A stretch of DNA of 36,501 nt from Candidatus Hydrogenedentota bacterium (GTDB lineage: Bacteria; Hydrogenedentota; Hydrogenedentia; Hydrogenedentales; SLHB01), in the NCBI GenBank assembly GCA_016209895.1, contig JACQVH010000192.1, positions 1 through 36,501 on the forward strand. Reading direction: 5' to 3'. This document shows positions 7,475-15,546 of the stretch, piece after piece. Made by a program: the position numbers and the translations under genes. Every line of letters begins with the position of its first letter. Positions within the stretch are counted from its first letter, which is position 1. The notes under the pieces were generated by a model. That model saw only the letters and a program-made list of their open reading frames with translations. It was not told the DNA's origin and ran no database searches.

Positions 7475-9715
7475 ATGCGCGGCGGCATGAAACCCGCCGT
7501 TCTGCTTACTCTGCTTCGGGGAATCGAACAAGTTGCGGAATCCCTACTCGAACGCGCTGACCTAGACATCATTACCCTCTACGATTTGACGGTGCCGTTG
7601 CTGCAGCAGCGCGGGATTCCTTGCCGTTCGCTCAACCAATTCATTACCGAACCACAACGACTTCGAGCCGAGGGAGGGGCTGCGCGTCGCGCAGCCGCCA
7701 TCACCGAGGAAATTTACGGGCCGGCCATGCGCGCACTGTGGCCACAGTACGACGATGCGACCTGGTCGTCCCTTCAAAAGGAGCTGGTCGAACTGTTGCG
7801 TCGCGATCTTTACGAGGAAATCCGATTGATTGACGCGCTCTACCGTTGCGCCAACGAGTGTGACTTGCGGCTCGTCGTTGTACAGCAGGACATCTGCCGC
7901 GATACGAAGACGCTGATATACGCGGCGCATCAATTGGGGATTCCTTCGCTGCACACGCTGCACGGGTTCCCATACGGCACGACCAACGCCCACGACGAGT
8001 CGTTCGCCGACGTAGTCGCCGTCTTCAGCGAGCGCGCGAAGGCGATTTACGAAGGCTTCGGCGTTCCGTCCGAGCGCGTCGTGGTAACCGGCAACCCGGA
8101 ATGGGACGTGTATGCTCGCCCGATGCCGCCCGGCCTACGCAAGAAAGGTTGTGAGACTCTCGGTCTGGACCCCGCGCGGCCCATCGTCGTGTACGCGCTC
8201 ACATATATTCATCGCTTTAGCAAAGTCAGCGCCTTGCATCCACTCTACACCCATCAGACCACGGAAGGGGTTGTTCGCGTCTTTCGCGACCTTTCCGAAA
8301 AACATCCCGACTGGCAGTTTGTGTTGCGCCCGCATCCGAATGACCCGGACGCACCGAAGAATCTCGGCGCACTGGCGGCGGAAGCCGGCCTCGATCGCGT
8401 CTGTATTGACACGACTACGTCCGCTGCCTATTGCCTGGCCATGGCCGACGTGGTGGTCTGCATCCAGTCGAATCTGGGCGTCGAGGCGATCCTGGTCGGC
8501 AAACCCGTGGTTAACTGCGTGATTGACGAGTTCGGTAAGCCGGTTTTTCTGGAAGGCATGGGACCGCTGTTCTTGGAAGACGATGCCGTTCTCTTTGCCC
8601 GGACCTTAGCGGAGATTGGACCCGCGATTGAATCGGTGTTGCTGGATAAGGCGATGCGTCAGTGGTTTCTGGAGGCCCGACCCAAAAGCATCCGGCGATT
8701 TAACCATCTCAACGACGGCAAGGCCGGCGAGCGACTGAGCGCCGTGGCCCTCGATATGATCGCCCGAAACGCCGCTTACGCGCCTAAGCTTGCGCGTTAC
8801 CCCGAATTCGAACGTGCCCTGGCCCGAATGGTGCCCGCATCATCGGGCGCGATCGCTGTAATCGGACGCGCAGCAGGTTTCGTCGCGGACGCCGTTCAAT
8901 CTGCTCACGCCCGGACAGCAGTGCACGTTGCGGTGGATACAAGTGCATTACCGGATAAACCGGTAGATACCGTGGTTTTCAGTGACCCGCTGCCGCATTC
9001 GGAACTCGCGGAGGACTGGCTGCGCCGCGGCTGTGCTCGAATCGCGGCTGCTGGAATGATAGTAGCTTCGTTTCGAAACGGCAGTCATACCGACGCAGGC
9101 GAGGCCTTTCACGCCCGGCGTTGGGCGCCGCTGCGTCCGGGAGCCGAAGCGCCATCCGGTCTCGGAGAGTACTCAGAATTAGGGGTACGTGTCTTGCTTT
9201 CGCGAATCGGTCTGGAGCCGGTCGAATTGGTTCCGGTTTCTGGCGCGAATTTGCCGAAAGTTGAAGATTCAACCAACTCCCTTGGAACCAATGGGTCTTG
9301 CGACCAGACTCTGGGCTGGGTGATCGTGGCACGCTTGCGGTCTCATCGGCCCGGCGACTGGGCCGAATCACGAGAGGCAGCACGTCGGCGCGCCTTGGAA
9401 TTGAATCAAGTGGGCGAGACGTCGCTCGCCGCCGGCGATTTGGAAAGCGCAGCCGCGAAATTCCGCGAGGCCATCATCGAATGGCCGGAAGAAGCCATCA
9501 TCCACAATAATCTGGGTGCCGTGCTATTCCACCTGGGCCGGAATGATGAAGCCTGGCGATGCTTCCTGGCCGCTCTTCATTGCGACCCGAATCTTCAATC
9601 CGCCCGGGCAAATCTACTCCAGGTAGCAGCGTCCTCCAGTCGCACCGCCGAAGCCAAGCGCATCCTGGAACCGTTTGGCTCTGACAGCATCTTTACCCAA
9701 CCTCGGAGAGGTTGA
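7475..9715 (+). CDS. Three-domain fusion: GT-B glycosyltransferase-like, methyltransferase-like, TPR
   Basis: This 746-residue protein has no signal peptide. Residues about 1-430 look like a GT-B fold of the type seen in capsule and surface glycan enzymes: HTLHGFPYG, VVVTGNPEWD, FVLRPHPND and the nucleotide-binding-site-like SNLGVEAILVGKPVV. Residues about 450-600 resemble a degenerate class I methyltransferase (AVIGRAAG, then DTVVFSDPLPHSE, then AAAGMIVASFRNG), but the glycine motif for S-adenosylmethionine is weak. Residues about 640-735 hold two TPR units with the pattern NNLGAVLFHLGRNDEA. A role in surface polysaccharide synthesis is inferred. ATG 7475 is the first start after an in-frame stop; ATG 7487 is possible and neither has a strong ribosome binding site. 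The 3' end overlaps the convergent oxidoreductase by 23 bases. Confidence 0.72.
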   Translation: MRGGMKPAVLLTLLRGIEQVAESLLERADLDIITLYDLTVPLLQQRGIPCRSLNQFITEPQRLRAEGGAARRAAAITEEIYGPAMRALWPQYDDATWSSLQKELVELLRRDLYEEIRLIDALYRCANECDLRLVVVQQDICRDTKTLIYAAHQLGIPSLHTLHGFPYGTTNAHDESFADVVAVFSERAKAIYEGFGVPSERVVVTGNPEWDVYARPMPPGLRKKGCETLGLDPARPIVVYALTYIHRFSKVSALHPLYTHQTTEGVVRVFRDLSEKHPDWQFVLRPHPNDPDAPKNLGALAAEAGLDRVCIDTTTSAAYCLAMADVVVCIQSNLGVEAILVGKPVVNCVIDEFGKPVFLEGMGPLFLEDDAVLFARTLAEIGPAIESVLLDKAMRQWFLEARPKSIRRFNHLNDGKAGERLSAVALDMIARNAAYAPKLARYPEFERALARMVPASSGAIAVIGRAAGFVADAVQSAHARTAVHVAVDTSALPDKPVDTVVFSDPLPHSELAEDWLRRGCARIAAAGMIVASFRNGSHTDAGEAFHARRWAPLRPGAEAPSGLGEYSELGVRVLLSRIGLEPVELVPVSGANLPKVEDSTNSLGTNGSCDQTLGWVIVARLRSHRPGDWAESREAARRRALELNQVGETSLAAGDLESAAAKFREAIIEWPEEAIIHNNLGAVLFHLGRNDEAWRCFLAALHCDPNLQSARANLLQVAASSSRTAEAKRILEPFGSDSIFTQPRRG

Positions 9716-10577
9716 CTTCGTGGGATTCTTTGAGGGATTTCTCGATGGCGGCGAGGACACGGACGGGCTCGAGGAGTTGTTCGCGAGTAAAGGGCCACTT
9801 GCCGGTGCGCAGGGCTTCCAGGAAGACTTTCATCCCGTCGTAGTAGCAGGTGGACGCGTCTACGACGTGTTCTTTCCAGCCTTTCTTGCCGACCGCAAAG
9901 AGGTGAAACACGTAGGCGCCGTTGCCGACGAGATTCAGTGTCACCAGCGCGCCGGTCGGGAATTTGCACGTGGCCACTACGTTTCCCTGGTGTTCGGCGG
10001 CGAGCACGCTCTTGCAGCCGTAGCCCCAGACGGCGTTCATGAGTTCGACCGCGTGGATGCCGTAGAAGAAAATGCCGTCGTACTCGCTCTTGCGATCGGC
10101 GTGGCCGGTGCTGATTCCAGTTGTAAGTTCGCCGACGTGATCGGGCAATGATTGGATGTACTCGACGGTGTGCCGCGCGTAGCGCAGCGTCGAGAAGGAA
10201 GTGAAGCCCACTTTGGCTTTTTCGGCGGCGTCAATCAGCTTCGCGGCATCTGCAACGTTGGACGCGAGCGGTTTATCTACAAACGCCGGTATCCCGGCTT
10301 CAAGAAACGGAAGTGCATCGGGCAGATGTTTGCTGCCGTGCCGCCAAACGCAGAGGATGCCGTCTACCTTGCCGATCATCTCCTCCTTCTTCTCGACGAT
10401 GTTGGGAATCCTAGATTTCTCGGCGACCTCCTTTGTACGGGCAGGATCGGTGCCGTAGATGTGGGTTACCTGGACGTCTTCGATCCGAAGTCCGTCAATC
10501 CCGGTTTCGAGGTTCGTCAACGCCGAGAACCGCTCGGCGTGGCTGTTATCTGAACCGACAATGCCTAGTTTGAACAT
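9693..10577 (-). CDS. Gfo/Idh/MocA family NAD(P)-dependent oxidoreductase
   Basis: A 294-residue protein, somewhat shorter than the usual 330-390. The N-terminal Rossmann fold starts KLGIVGSDNSHAERF, and the family's Glu/Asp-Lys-Pro motif appears as VDKPLA near residue 97, carrying the conserved Lys. The C-terminal half contains FFYGIHAVELMN, the usual region of the catalytic His. Family members oxidise or reduce sugars, inositols and related polyols; the substrate cannot be told here. AAAGG lies about 8 bases before the ATG. Its last 23 bases are shared with the oppositely oriented glycosyltransferase fusion, inside which the hairpin at 9698-9714 falls. Confidence 0.87.
   Translation of the reverse strand: MFKLGIVGSDNSHAERFSALTNLETGIDGLRIEDVQVTHIYGTDPARTKEVAEKSRIPNIVEKKEEMIGKVDGILCVWRHGSKHLPDALPFLEAGIPAFVDKPLASNVADAAKLIDAAEKAKVGFTSFSTLRYARHTVEYIQSLPDHVGELTTGISTGHADRKSEYDGIFFYGIHAVELMNAVWGYGCKSVLAAEHQGNVVATCKFPTGALVTLNLVGNGAYVFHLFAVGKKGWKEHVVDASTCYYDGMKVFLEALRTGKWPFTREQLLEPVRVLAAIEKSLKESHEVNLSEVG
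9698..9714. terminator. Hairpin inside the convergent gene overlap (possible bidirectional terminator)
   Basis: A perfect 7-bp stem, CAACCTC paired with GAGGTTG, encloses a 3-base GGA loop. It lies wholly inside the 23 bases where the two convergent genes overlap, so both transcripts would carry it at their very 3' ends. There is no T-run on either side, so intrinsic termination would be weak; protection of the RNA 3' ends is an alternative. Confidence 0.45.
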
Positions 10578-10664
10578 GATTTTGGACCTTTCTATAAGTA
10601 AAATCGAGGAACGTTACCCCACCGTGCGCCCGTGAAAACAACGAATCCGTCCCCCTCTGGCGAG

Positions 10665-10683
10665 GTGGAAGAATCTCTTCCAC
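10665..10683. other. Perfect 8-bp hairpin upstream of the oxidoreductase
   Basis: GTGGAAGA and TCTTCCAC are separated by ATC, giving an 8-bp perfect stem. It lies in the gap 10578-10788, next to the dispersed repeat copy at 10701-10740, and may be part of a longer element. No gene is seen in this gap. Confidence 0.5.
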
Positions 10684-10700
10684 ACGCAACGTCCTGCGTC

Positions 10701-10740
10701 GAAGAGATGCTTTCCCGCGCGGCGCGGGACTCAGCATGAC
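10701..10740. repeat. Dispersed repeat, right-end copy
   Basis: Forty bases that match the right part of the element at 25384-25470 almost base for base (from AGAGATGCTTTCC to CTCAGCATGAC), including the internal hairpin TCCCGCG-CGG-CGCGGGA at 10713-10729. The left part of the element is not recognisable here. Confidence 0.8.
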
Positions 10741-10788
10741 GCGAAGGGTGGGCGCGCCGTTGCCATCAGAAATCGGTCAATCCTCGGG

Positions 10789-11034
10789 TTATGCTTTTTT
10801 CTTTGCCGCCGCGCGCTTCATAGGCGGCGGTGCGGGTAGAATCTGATAGAAGTACTTGCTGGCCTCGAGGATGTTGCCGAGGTTGCGCTTGGACTCGTCA
10901 TCGGCCGCGACGCCGTTCATGGAAACCTTCTCGACAAGGCCTTCCCAGTCCGCATGATTCCAATCCCCATGTTGCTTGACGACGAATTCTCCCGCCATTC
11001 CCAGTAGTTTTTCCAAACCGCTTTTTGTAGCCAT
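10789..11034 (-). CDS. Small hypothetical protein with Ala/Lys-rich tail
   Basis: An 81-residue protein that I do not assign to a family. The body is helical and mixed-charge (SGLEKLLGMAGEFVVKQHGDW, then DWEGLVEKV), followed by a proline-rich hinge and an Ala/Lys tail ending AAAKKKA, which could contact nucleic acid. It looks real: AAAGGAG stands about 10 bases before the ATG, the frame is compact, and there is no competing frame. It follows the penicillin-acylase-like gene on the same strand after 174 bases, with a hairpin between. Confidence 0.68.
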   Translation of the reverse strand: MATKSGLEKLLGMAGEFVVKQHGDWNHADWEGLVEKVSMNGVAADDESKRNLGNILEASKYFYQILPAPPPMKRAAAKKKA

Positions 11035-11169
11035 TGGTCCAGTCTCCTTTGCGCAGCGGCCGGTACCGGCTCCCTGCGAAGATTACTGCCCCTTTCGTTG
11101 GTTCCACACCGTCTTCACACTAATGCAAAGGCGATGGATATGTCAATGATTCTACTGGCAGGCAATCGC

Positions 11170-11189
11170 GGTCGGCGGTGACGCCGACC
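11170..11189 (-). terminator. GC-rich hairpin after the penicillin-acylase-like gene
   Basis: GGTCGGCG and CGCCGACC form a perfect 8-bp stem around a 4-base loop, about 20 bases past the stop of the gene ending at 11209. There is no U-tract, so it is either a weak terminator or a copy of a dispersed palindromic repeat. Confidence 0.42.
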
Positions 11190-11208
11190 CTCCCTTCCCT
11201 AGTGACGG

Positions 11209-13608
11209 CTACCGTCCAAAGTCCACGGGTTGGTATTTGATCTCTTTGTATTGCCAGTTCTTAAAGAGGTCGAGTTGGTCGCCGAAATGGGGCGAGGCGC
11301 TCAGGCCGCTCTGGCCGGGCGGAAGGAGGTCTACGGCGCGGATGGGATCACTCATTTCGGCGGCGATGCAGTAGGTGCCCATCGCGCGCCTGGGAACGGT
11401 GCCGAGTTCGCCGAAGGAGATGGTGCCGGGGTCATAGGACCACTTGCTCATATCCTCGCCATACTTTTGGGTAAGTTGTGTCAGAACGGTGTCAAGGGCT
11501 TCGTAAGCTACATCGTCTTTCTTTCGTCCGTGCAAGTAATCGCCGCTCAACTGAATTCCCGATTTTTCCGGCATGAGCACGCGGTAGGCGAGCGTCCCGA
11601 ACACACGGAGGTTTTCGCCGTCTGCGCTCCGTTTGACCAGCGGTCCGAAATCCTGTGAGAACAAGCCGGTCATAACTTCCATCATCCACTCGTTGAAGAT
11701 TGAGCTGCCGGGTTGGCCGGTGACGTTTTTGTCGGGCCATTCCTGCAGGATGGAAGCGGCCTTCTTAGCAACGGGGGAGGCGTTCTTCCGCGCCTTCACC
11801 ACGTCGAGCAAGTAGGGTTTGAAATAGAACGCCAAGAAGCTGTGTTCGCCGTTTTCCTGGTTGATGGCCAAGAACTGCTCCCAAGTCAGGGCATCGTTCT
11901 TGGCCAGCGACTCGTTGATCTTGATGCCCCAGAACATCTCGGGAAACCAGCCCGGTGTCTGTGCACTCGGTTTATTGTTCCAGTTCCCGAACCATCCTTC
12001 CGGCGGGTTGATCGAGCGAATGTCGTCGGTGACCACGGTCATGCCCTGCCAGTCGTATTCACCCGTGCCCGGCGTGGGCAGACGCGGGTCCTGGTCGGGG
12101 TGGCGCTGAGCTACGCGTCCCGCTAGCCAGTAGCCGATATTGCCGTCCACATCGGCGGCGAAGAAGTTATGGGAGCTGGCGACATCTCCCACGGCCTTCT
12201 CAAATTGGTCAAAGTTTTGGGCGAAATCGAAGTCCGTAAACGCCATGAACGACTGCAATTCCATATTTCGATGGGCGGTGCACCGCGTGTACGCACGGTG
12301 TTTGGCGTCGTCCCATTGGACGACCGGGCCGTGAACGGTACGGTATTGGACATATGGTTCGGTGCGGACAGTGCCATCATCGTTGCGCACGGCGATCTCG
12401 AAATGGACCATCTCCATGTCCTTCCAGGCACCTTGGTAGCGATACTGGTGCTGATTTTCCGGATTCAATTCTTCGACGAAGAGGTCGGTCTGGTTCATGC
12501 CGCCCGAGGTGGTGGTCCAGGCCAATCGCTCATTGTGTCCGATCTGAATGCCGGGTAGACCGGGGAAACACATGCCGATCACGTTGAGTTCGGGAGCGAC
12601 CAAGTGGACTTGGACGGCAATCTGTGGAGTGCCGAAGCCCATCATCGGGCCGCCAAAAAGAAGCGCCTTGCCCGACGCGCTTCGGCCCGGTGCGACGACC
12701 CACGCGTTGCTGCCCCAAGCGGTCATCAGCCCGGAACGCGCCGCGATTTCCTTGGCGAGGGCGTTTTGTTTGAGAGCGGCTAACACCAAACTCGGATCGA
12801 AATCCGCATGTTTGTAGTGACTACGCGCAAAAACGTCCGCCTGCTTATAGGTGTGGTCGGTGGTTGGTGCGTTCAGAACATCCAGCGGGACGCAGTCATT
12901 GAGCATCTGATTCATGAATTCCTCGCTCTTGACGGTCTTCACCAATTCAAGGATGTCGTATATCTGCTTTTCTTCATCCCCGCCGTCGCCGAAAGTGGAG
13001 ACCATGTATACCGCCTGGGCGGCGGTATCCAACGGTGACCAGGGGCGAAGCTGCGGCGCGTACTTCTGTATATAGTCGTTGATGCCGCCTACGTACGCTT
13101 CCAGATACCCCTTCAGTTCGGGTCGAAGCGCGTCTACCTGCCCCTTTAGTTCCGCGTCGGTGTATCCCCGTTGATAGACCTCCTGGTCGTGGGGAAGGGC
13201 CGAGGCCCCTTGGGTCAGGGCCAGCATCCCGCGCGCGCCGTCGCGGTTCTTGAGCGCTTGGAGGAAGCGATCTTCCATGATCACGTAGCCCTGCGCGCGA
13301 AAGGCGCCAGTCGGCGACGGCGCGAAAACGTGAGGAACCCCATACTGGTCGCGAAAGACGTCTAGCTTTTCTCCGGCAAGTTCGAGGCTGTACCAGCCGT
13401 CCGGCGGAACCGGCAACCTAGATGTATCTGGCGGAAGCGCCGAAATTTCTTTCGGAGGTGGAGGAGGCGCGGGGGCCGGCGCGGGAACCGGCGTTTCGGC
13501 CTTGGGCGCAGGCGGTGCTGGTTCCGGACTCGGTTTGGGCTGTTCGCGCTTAAAACATCCCAGTGCCGCTATACAGAAAGCCGCCGTGAAAATGATTAGC
13601 CGCCGCAT
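11209..13608 (-). CDS. Penicillin acylase family (S45, Ntn-hydrolase) lipoprotein
   Basis: A 799-residue amidase precursor of the penicillin G acylase/acyl-homoserine-lactone acylase type. After a signal peptide with a lipobox-like ALGC at about residues 15-18 comes a Pro/Ala-rich linker (about 22-55) that would hold the enzyme off the membrane. The alpha-subunit region follows, and the beta chain would begin at S300, in WGSNAWVV, the autocatalytic nucleophile of this family. Downstream are GLPGIQIGHNERLAWT and NNKPS, both typical. Natural substrates are N-acyl compounds; specificity cannot be read. ATG 13608 is chosen over an upstream frame start because GGAGAA stands 7 bases before it and the signal peptide begins there. 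Confidence 0.88.
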   Translation of the reverse strand: MRRLIIFTAAFCIAALGCFKREQPKPSPEPAPPAPKAETPVPAPAPAPPPPPKEISALPPDTSRLPVPPDGWYSLELAGEKLDVFRDQYGVPHVFAPSPTGAFRAQGYVIMEDRFLQALKNRDGARGMLALTQGASALPHDQEVYQRGYTDAELKGQVDALRPELKGYLEAYVGGINDYIQKYAPQLRPWSPLDTAAQAVYMVSTFGDGGDEEKQIYDILELVKTVKSEEFMNQMLNDCVPLDVLNAPTTDHTYKQADVFARSHYKHADFDPSLVLAALKQNALAKEIAARSGLMTAWGSNAWVVAPGRSASGKALLFGGPMMGFGTPQIAVQVHLVAPELNVIGMCFPGLPGIQIGHNERLAWTTTSGGMNQTDLFVEELNPENQHQYRYQGAWKDMEMVHFEIAVRNDDGTVRTEPYVQYRTVHGPVVQWDDAKHRAYTRCTAHRNMELQSFMAFTDFDFAQNFDQFEKAVGDVASSHNFFAADVDGNIGYWLAGRVAQRHPDQDPRLPTPGTGEYDWQGMTVVTDDIRSINPPEGWFGNWNNKPSAQTPGWFPEMFWGIKINESLAKNDALTWEQFLAINQENGEHSFLAFYFKPYLLDVVKARKNASPVAKKAASILQEWPDKNVTGQPGSSIFNEWMMEVMTGLFSQDFGPLVKRSADGENLRVFGTLAYRVLMPEKSGIQLSGDYLHGRKKDDVAYEALDTVLTQLTQKYGEDMSKWSYDPGTISFGELGTVPRRAMGTYCIAAEMSDPIRAVDLLPPGQSGLSASPHFGDQLDLFKNWQYKEIKYQPVDFGR

Positions 13609-13704
13609 TGTAATTTCTCCTTCTACGCAAGGACATTTCTTCCGCAATCAAGTCTAGCACGAGAATGGAGCGAGGCGCACTTAATCGCATTGTTTTTCTT
13701 CATC

Positions 13705-13733
13705 TTGAAGCTATGCCCAAAGGCTGGTCTAAT
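13705..13733 (+). promoter_or_regulatory. Sigma-70-type promoter for the DUF7309/DUF6930-like gene
   Basis: TTGAAG (13705-13710) and TCTAAT (13728-13733) are separated by exactly 17 bases, and the ATG at 13783 follows after 49 bases. The -10 matches 5 of 6 consensus bases and the -35 matches 4 of 6. Confidence 0.55.
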
Positions 13734-13782
13734 AGCGGGTAAACTTGGGAGCGCGGCACCGAATACTTGAGGACGTCACGAA

Positions 13783-14814
13783 ATGAAAACGATCTCGCCT
13801 TCTTTGCAAGAATGGAAAATCCTATACGACCTGGCGGTGGAGTTCCGAAAGCTGGAATGCTGGAAGTGGATGCAGGACAACGACCTATTCGGTGTGCAGC
13901 ATCCGGACACGGGACAAGTCGGTTACTGCAGCGTGATGGGGAATCTAGGAGAGCATTTTGCCTTGGCTGTTTACCCCGGCAGCGAAGGACTGGAAAGTTA
14001 CATGCAGGTACTCGTTTCAGAAACGGAAGAAGACGCCCTCGATGCGGTACTCCGCCAACGCTGTCTCGCGGTATCCTTCGAGAATCGGAAGCAACTCGAA
14101 AGGGAGGACCTGGAAGTCATTGACGCGTTGTCACTTCAATTCAAGGGTCGCAACAATTTTCCCGTGTTTCGGAGTCATCGTGCCGGCTATGTGCCTTGGT
14201 TTCTGGACAAAGAGCACGTCAGTCTCTTGGCGGTCACGCTGGAACAAACGATGGAGGTGGCGGCCATCGTGAAAGGGCAAGAAGACTTCCTTAAGCCCCC
14301 GGAAGGGGAAATGATCCTGATGGTGCGCACGCCGGCTCGGGATAGCGCAGGACTTCGCTGGGAGAACCGCTGGCATCGCCCCGAACCGCTACCATTTCCC
14401 AAAGAAGACACGTCTCGCTTCGACGAGCTGCATGTGCGTCGCCTCAAGAATAGGAGCGGGGCGCGAAAAGCGGTATGGGAAGTAGACATGTTCTATACAC
14501 CGGCCCCGGTAAAGGAAGAGGGACCGCCCTACTATCCTTACACGCTTGCCATCATGGAGCACTTCCAGGGTATTGCACTCGGAGTTGAGATGGCCAGCCC
14601 GAGCGATTATCGCGAAACATTTCGCAAGAAATTGCTCGACGTTATGGAGCAAATGCCCCAGATTCCCCATCGCATCCTGGTGAAGCGGCCTGAAGCATCG
14701 GCGTTTGTTCGCGCTTTGGTTACCGACTTGGGAATTGAAGTCGTGCACCTCCGAGACCTGCCGGCACTCGCAGATTTCCGCCGGGGTATGGTTGGGTTCA
14801 TGTCCTCGCGTTGA
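13783..14814 (+). CDS. DUF7309/DUF6930-like protein of unknown function
   Basis: A 343-residue soluble protein. The N-terminal third (WKWMQDNDLFGVQHP-x-TG, then GYCSVMGNLGEHFALAVY-x-GSEGLE) is what I recall of the DUF7309 domain, and the remainder is consistent with the DUF6930 domain that often follows it. The assignment is from memory of the motif and has not been searched. No catalytic residues can be named. It has its own promoter (13705-13733) and a GAGG site before the ATG, and it is followed after 54 bases by a membrane-protein gene on the same strand. Confidence 0.7.
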   Translation: MKTISPSLQEWKILYDLAVEFRKLECWKWMQDNDLFGVQHPDTGQVGYCSVMGNLGEHFALAVYPGSEGLESYMQVLVSETEEDALDAVLRQRCLAVSFENRKQLEREDLEVIDALSLQFKGRNNFPVFRSHRAGYVPWFLDKEHVSLLAVTLEQTMEVAAIVKGQEDFLKPPEGEMILMVRTPARDSAGLRWENRWHRPEPLPFPKEDTSRFDELHVRRLKNRSGARKAVWEVDMFYTPAPVKEEGPPYYPYTLAIMEHFQGIALGVEMASPSDYRETFRKKLLDVMEQMPQIPHRILVKRPEASAFVRALVTDLGIEVVHLRDLPALADFRRGMVGFMSSR

Positions 14815-14868
14815 TAGCCAGAAACTACGACAAGAGGGCGCAGTGCCGCAGTAAGGCGGGCCTTCCTC

Positions 14869-15546
14869 ATGCATGACCTTTGGGCTCGTCTACGCACCCA
14901 CTGGAACCGGACAGACTCTACGGTTGTCGTTTCCAATACGTTCGCGTTTGGACTCTTTATCGGCAACTGCTGGTGGGAATCGGTCCTGGTCTGCTTCGCG
15001 GCGCCAAGCCTTCCTCTCCTCGTGCAAATCGCGCTTGCCGTGCGGGATCGTAGCGGCACGCTGAGTCATGCATTGATCGTCGGCGGGGTCGTGGCGTGGC
15101 TCTGGCCGGTGGGAGAATACTTCGTCGTGCATGTATTCGGGTGGTGGGGAGAGTACCTTGCTCCCGGACCGAAGGTTCTGGACACCGCCCTGTATTGTGT
15201 GCTGGTGGGCTGGATCGCGTCGGCATATTGCGCGTACGTCGGCCGACGGACGGTGGAAATGGGCTACGGCATGTTTGCGTCCGGCGGCATGAGTGGAAGC
15301 ACGGCGCTGGTGATTGGGCTTATCGGCGAGAATTTGTTTGTAGGCGCGAAGATGTGGGTTTATGACCCGTCCGGGCTGGATGCGTGGTCGGTGCCGCTCT
15401 TCGTACCGGTGGCCTACGGGCTGAGTTTTGGTTTGCTACCGATGTTCAATCGCCTGTCCCGGTGGCCTGCCGCTTTGGCGTTTTCAACCCTCGTTTTTAC
15501 GATCACGGTGTCACTCGGTATTGTCACCGGCTTCTTCCCGCGCTGA
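14869..15546 (+). CDS. Polytopic membrane protein of unknown function
   Basis: A 225-residue protein with about six or seven hydrophobic segments, for example TFAFGLFIGNCWWESVLVCF, a second near residue 65 (IVGGVVAWLWPVG), one near 110, one around 145-160 and two at the C-terminus. Conserved-looking polar and aromatic residues (NCWWES, GEYFVV) suggest a defined site inside the membrane, but I do not recognise the family. The ribosome binding site is weak. Its last 36 bases overlap the convergent membrane-protein gene. Confidence 0.68.
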   Translation: MHDLWARLRTHWNRTDSTVVVSNTFAFGLFIGNCWWESVLVCFAAPSLPLLVQIALAVRDRSGTLSHALIVGGVVAWLWPVGEYFVVHVFGWWGEYLAPGPKVLDTALYCVLVGWIASAYCAYVGRRTVEMGYGMFASGGMSGSTALVIGLIGENLFVGAKMWVYDPSGLDAWSVPLFVPVAYGLSFGLLPMFNRLSRWPAALAFSTLVFTITVSLGIVTGFFPR

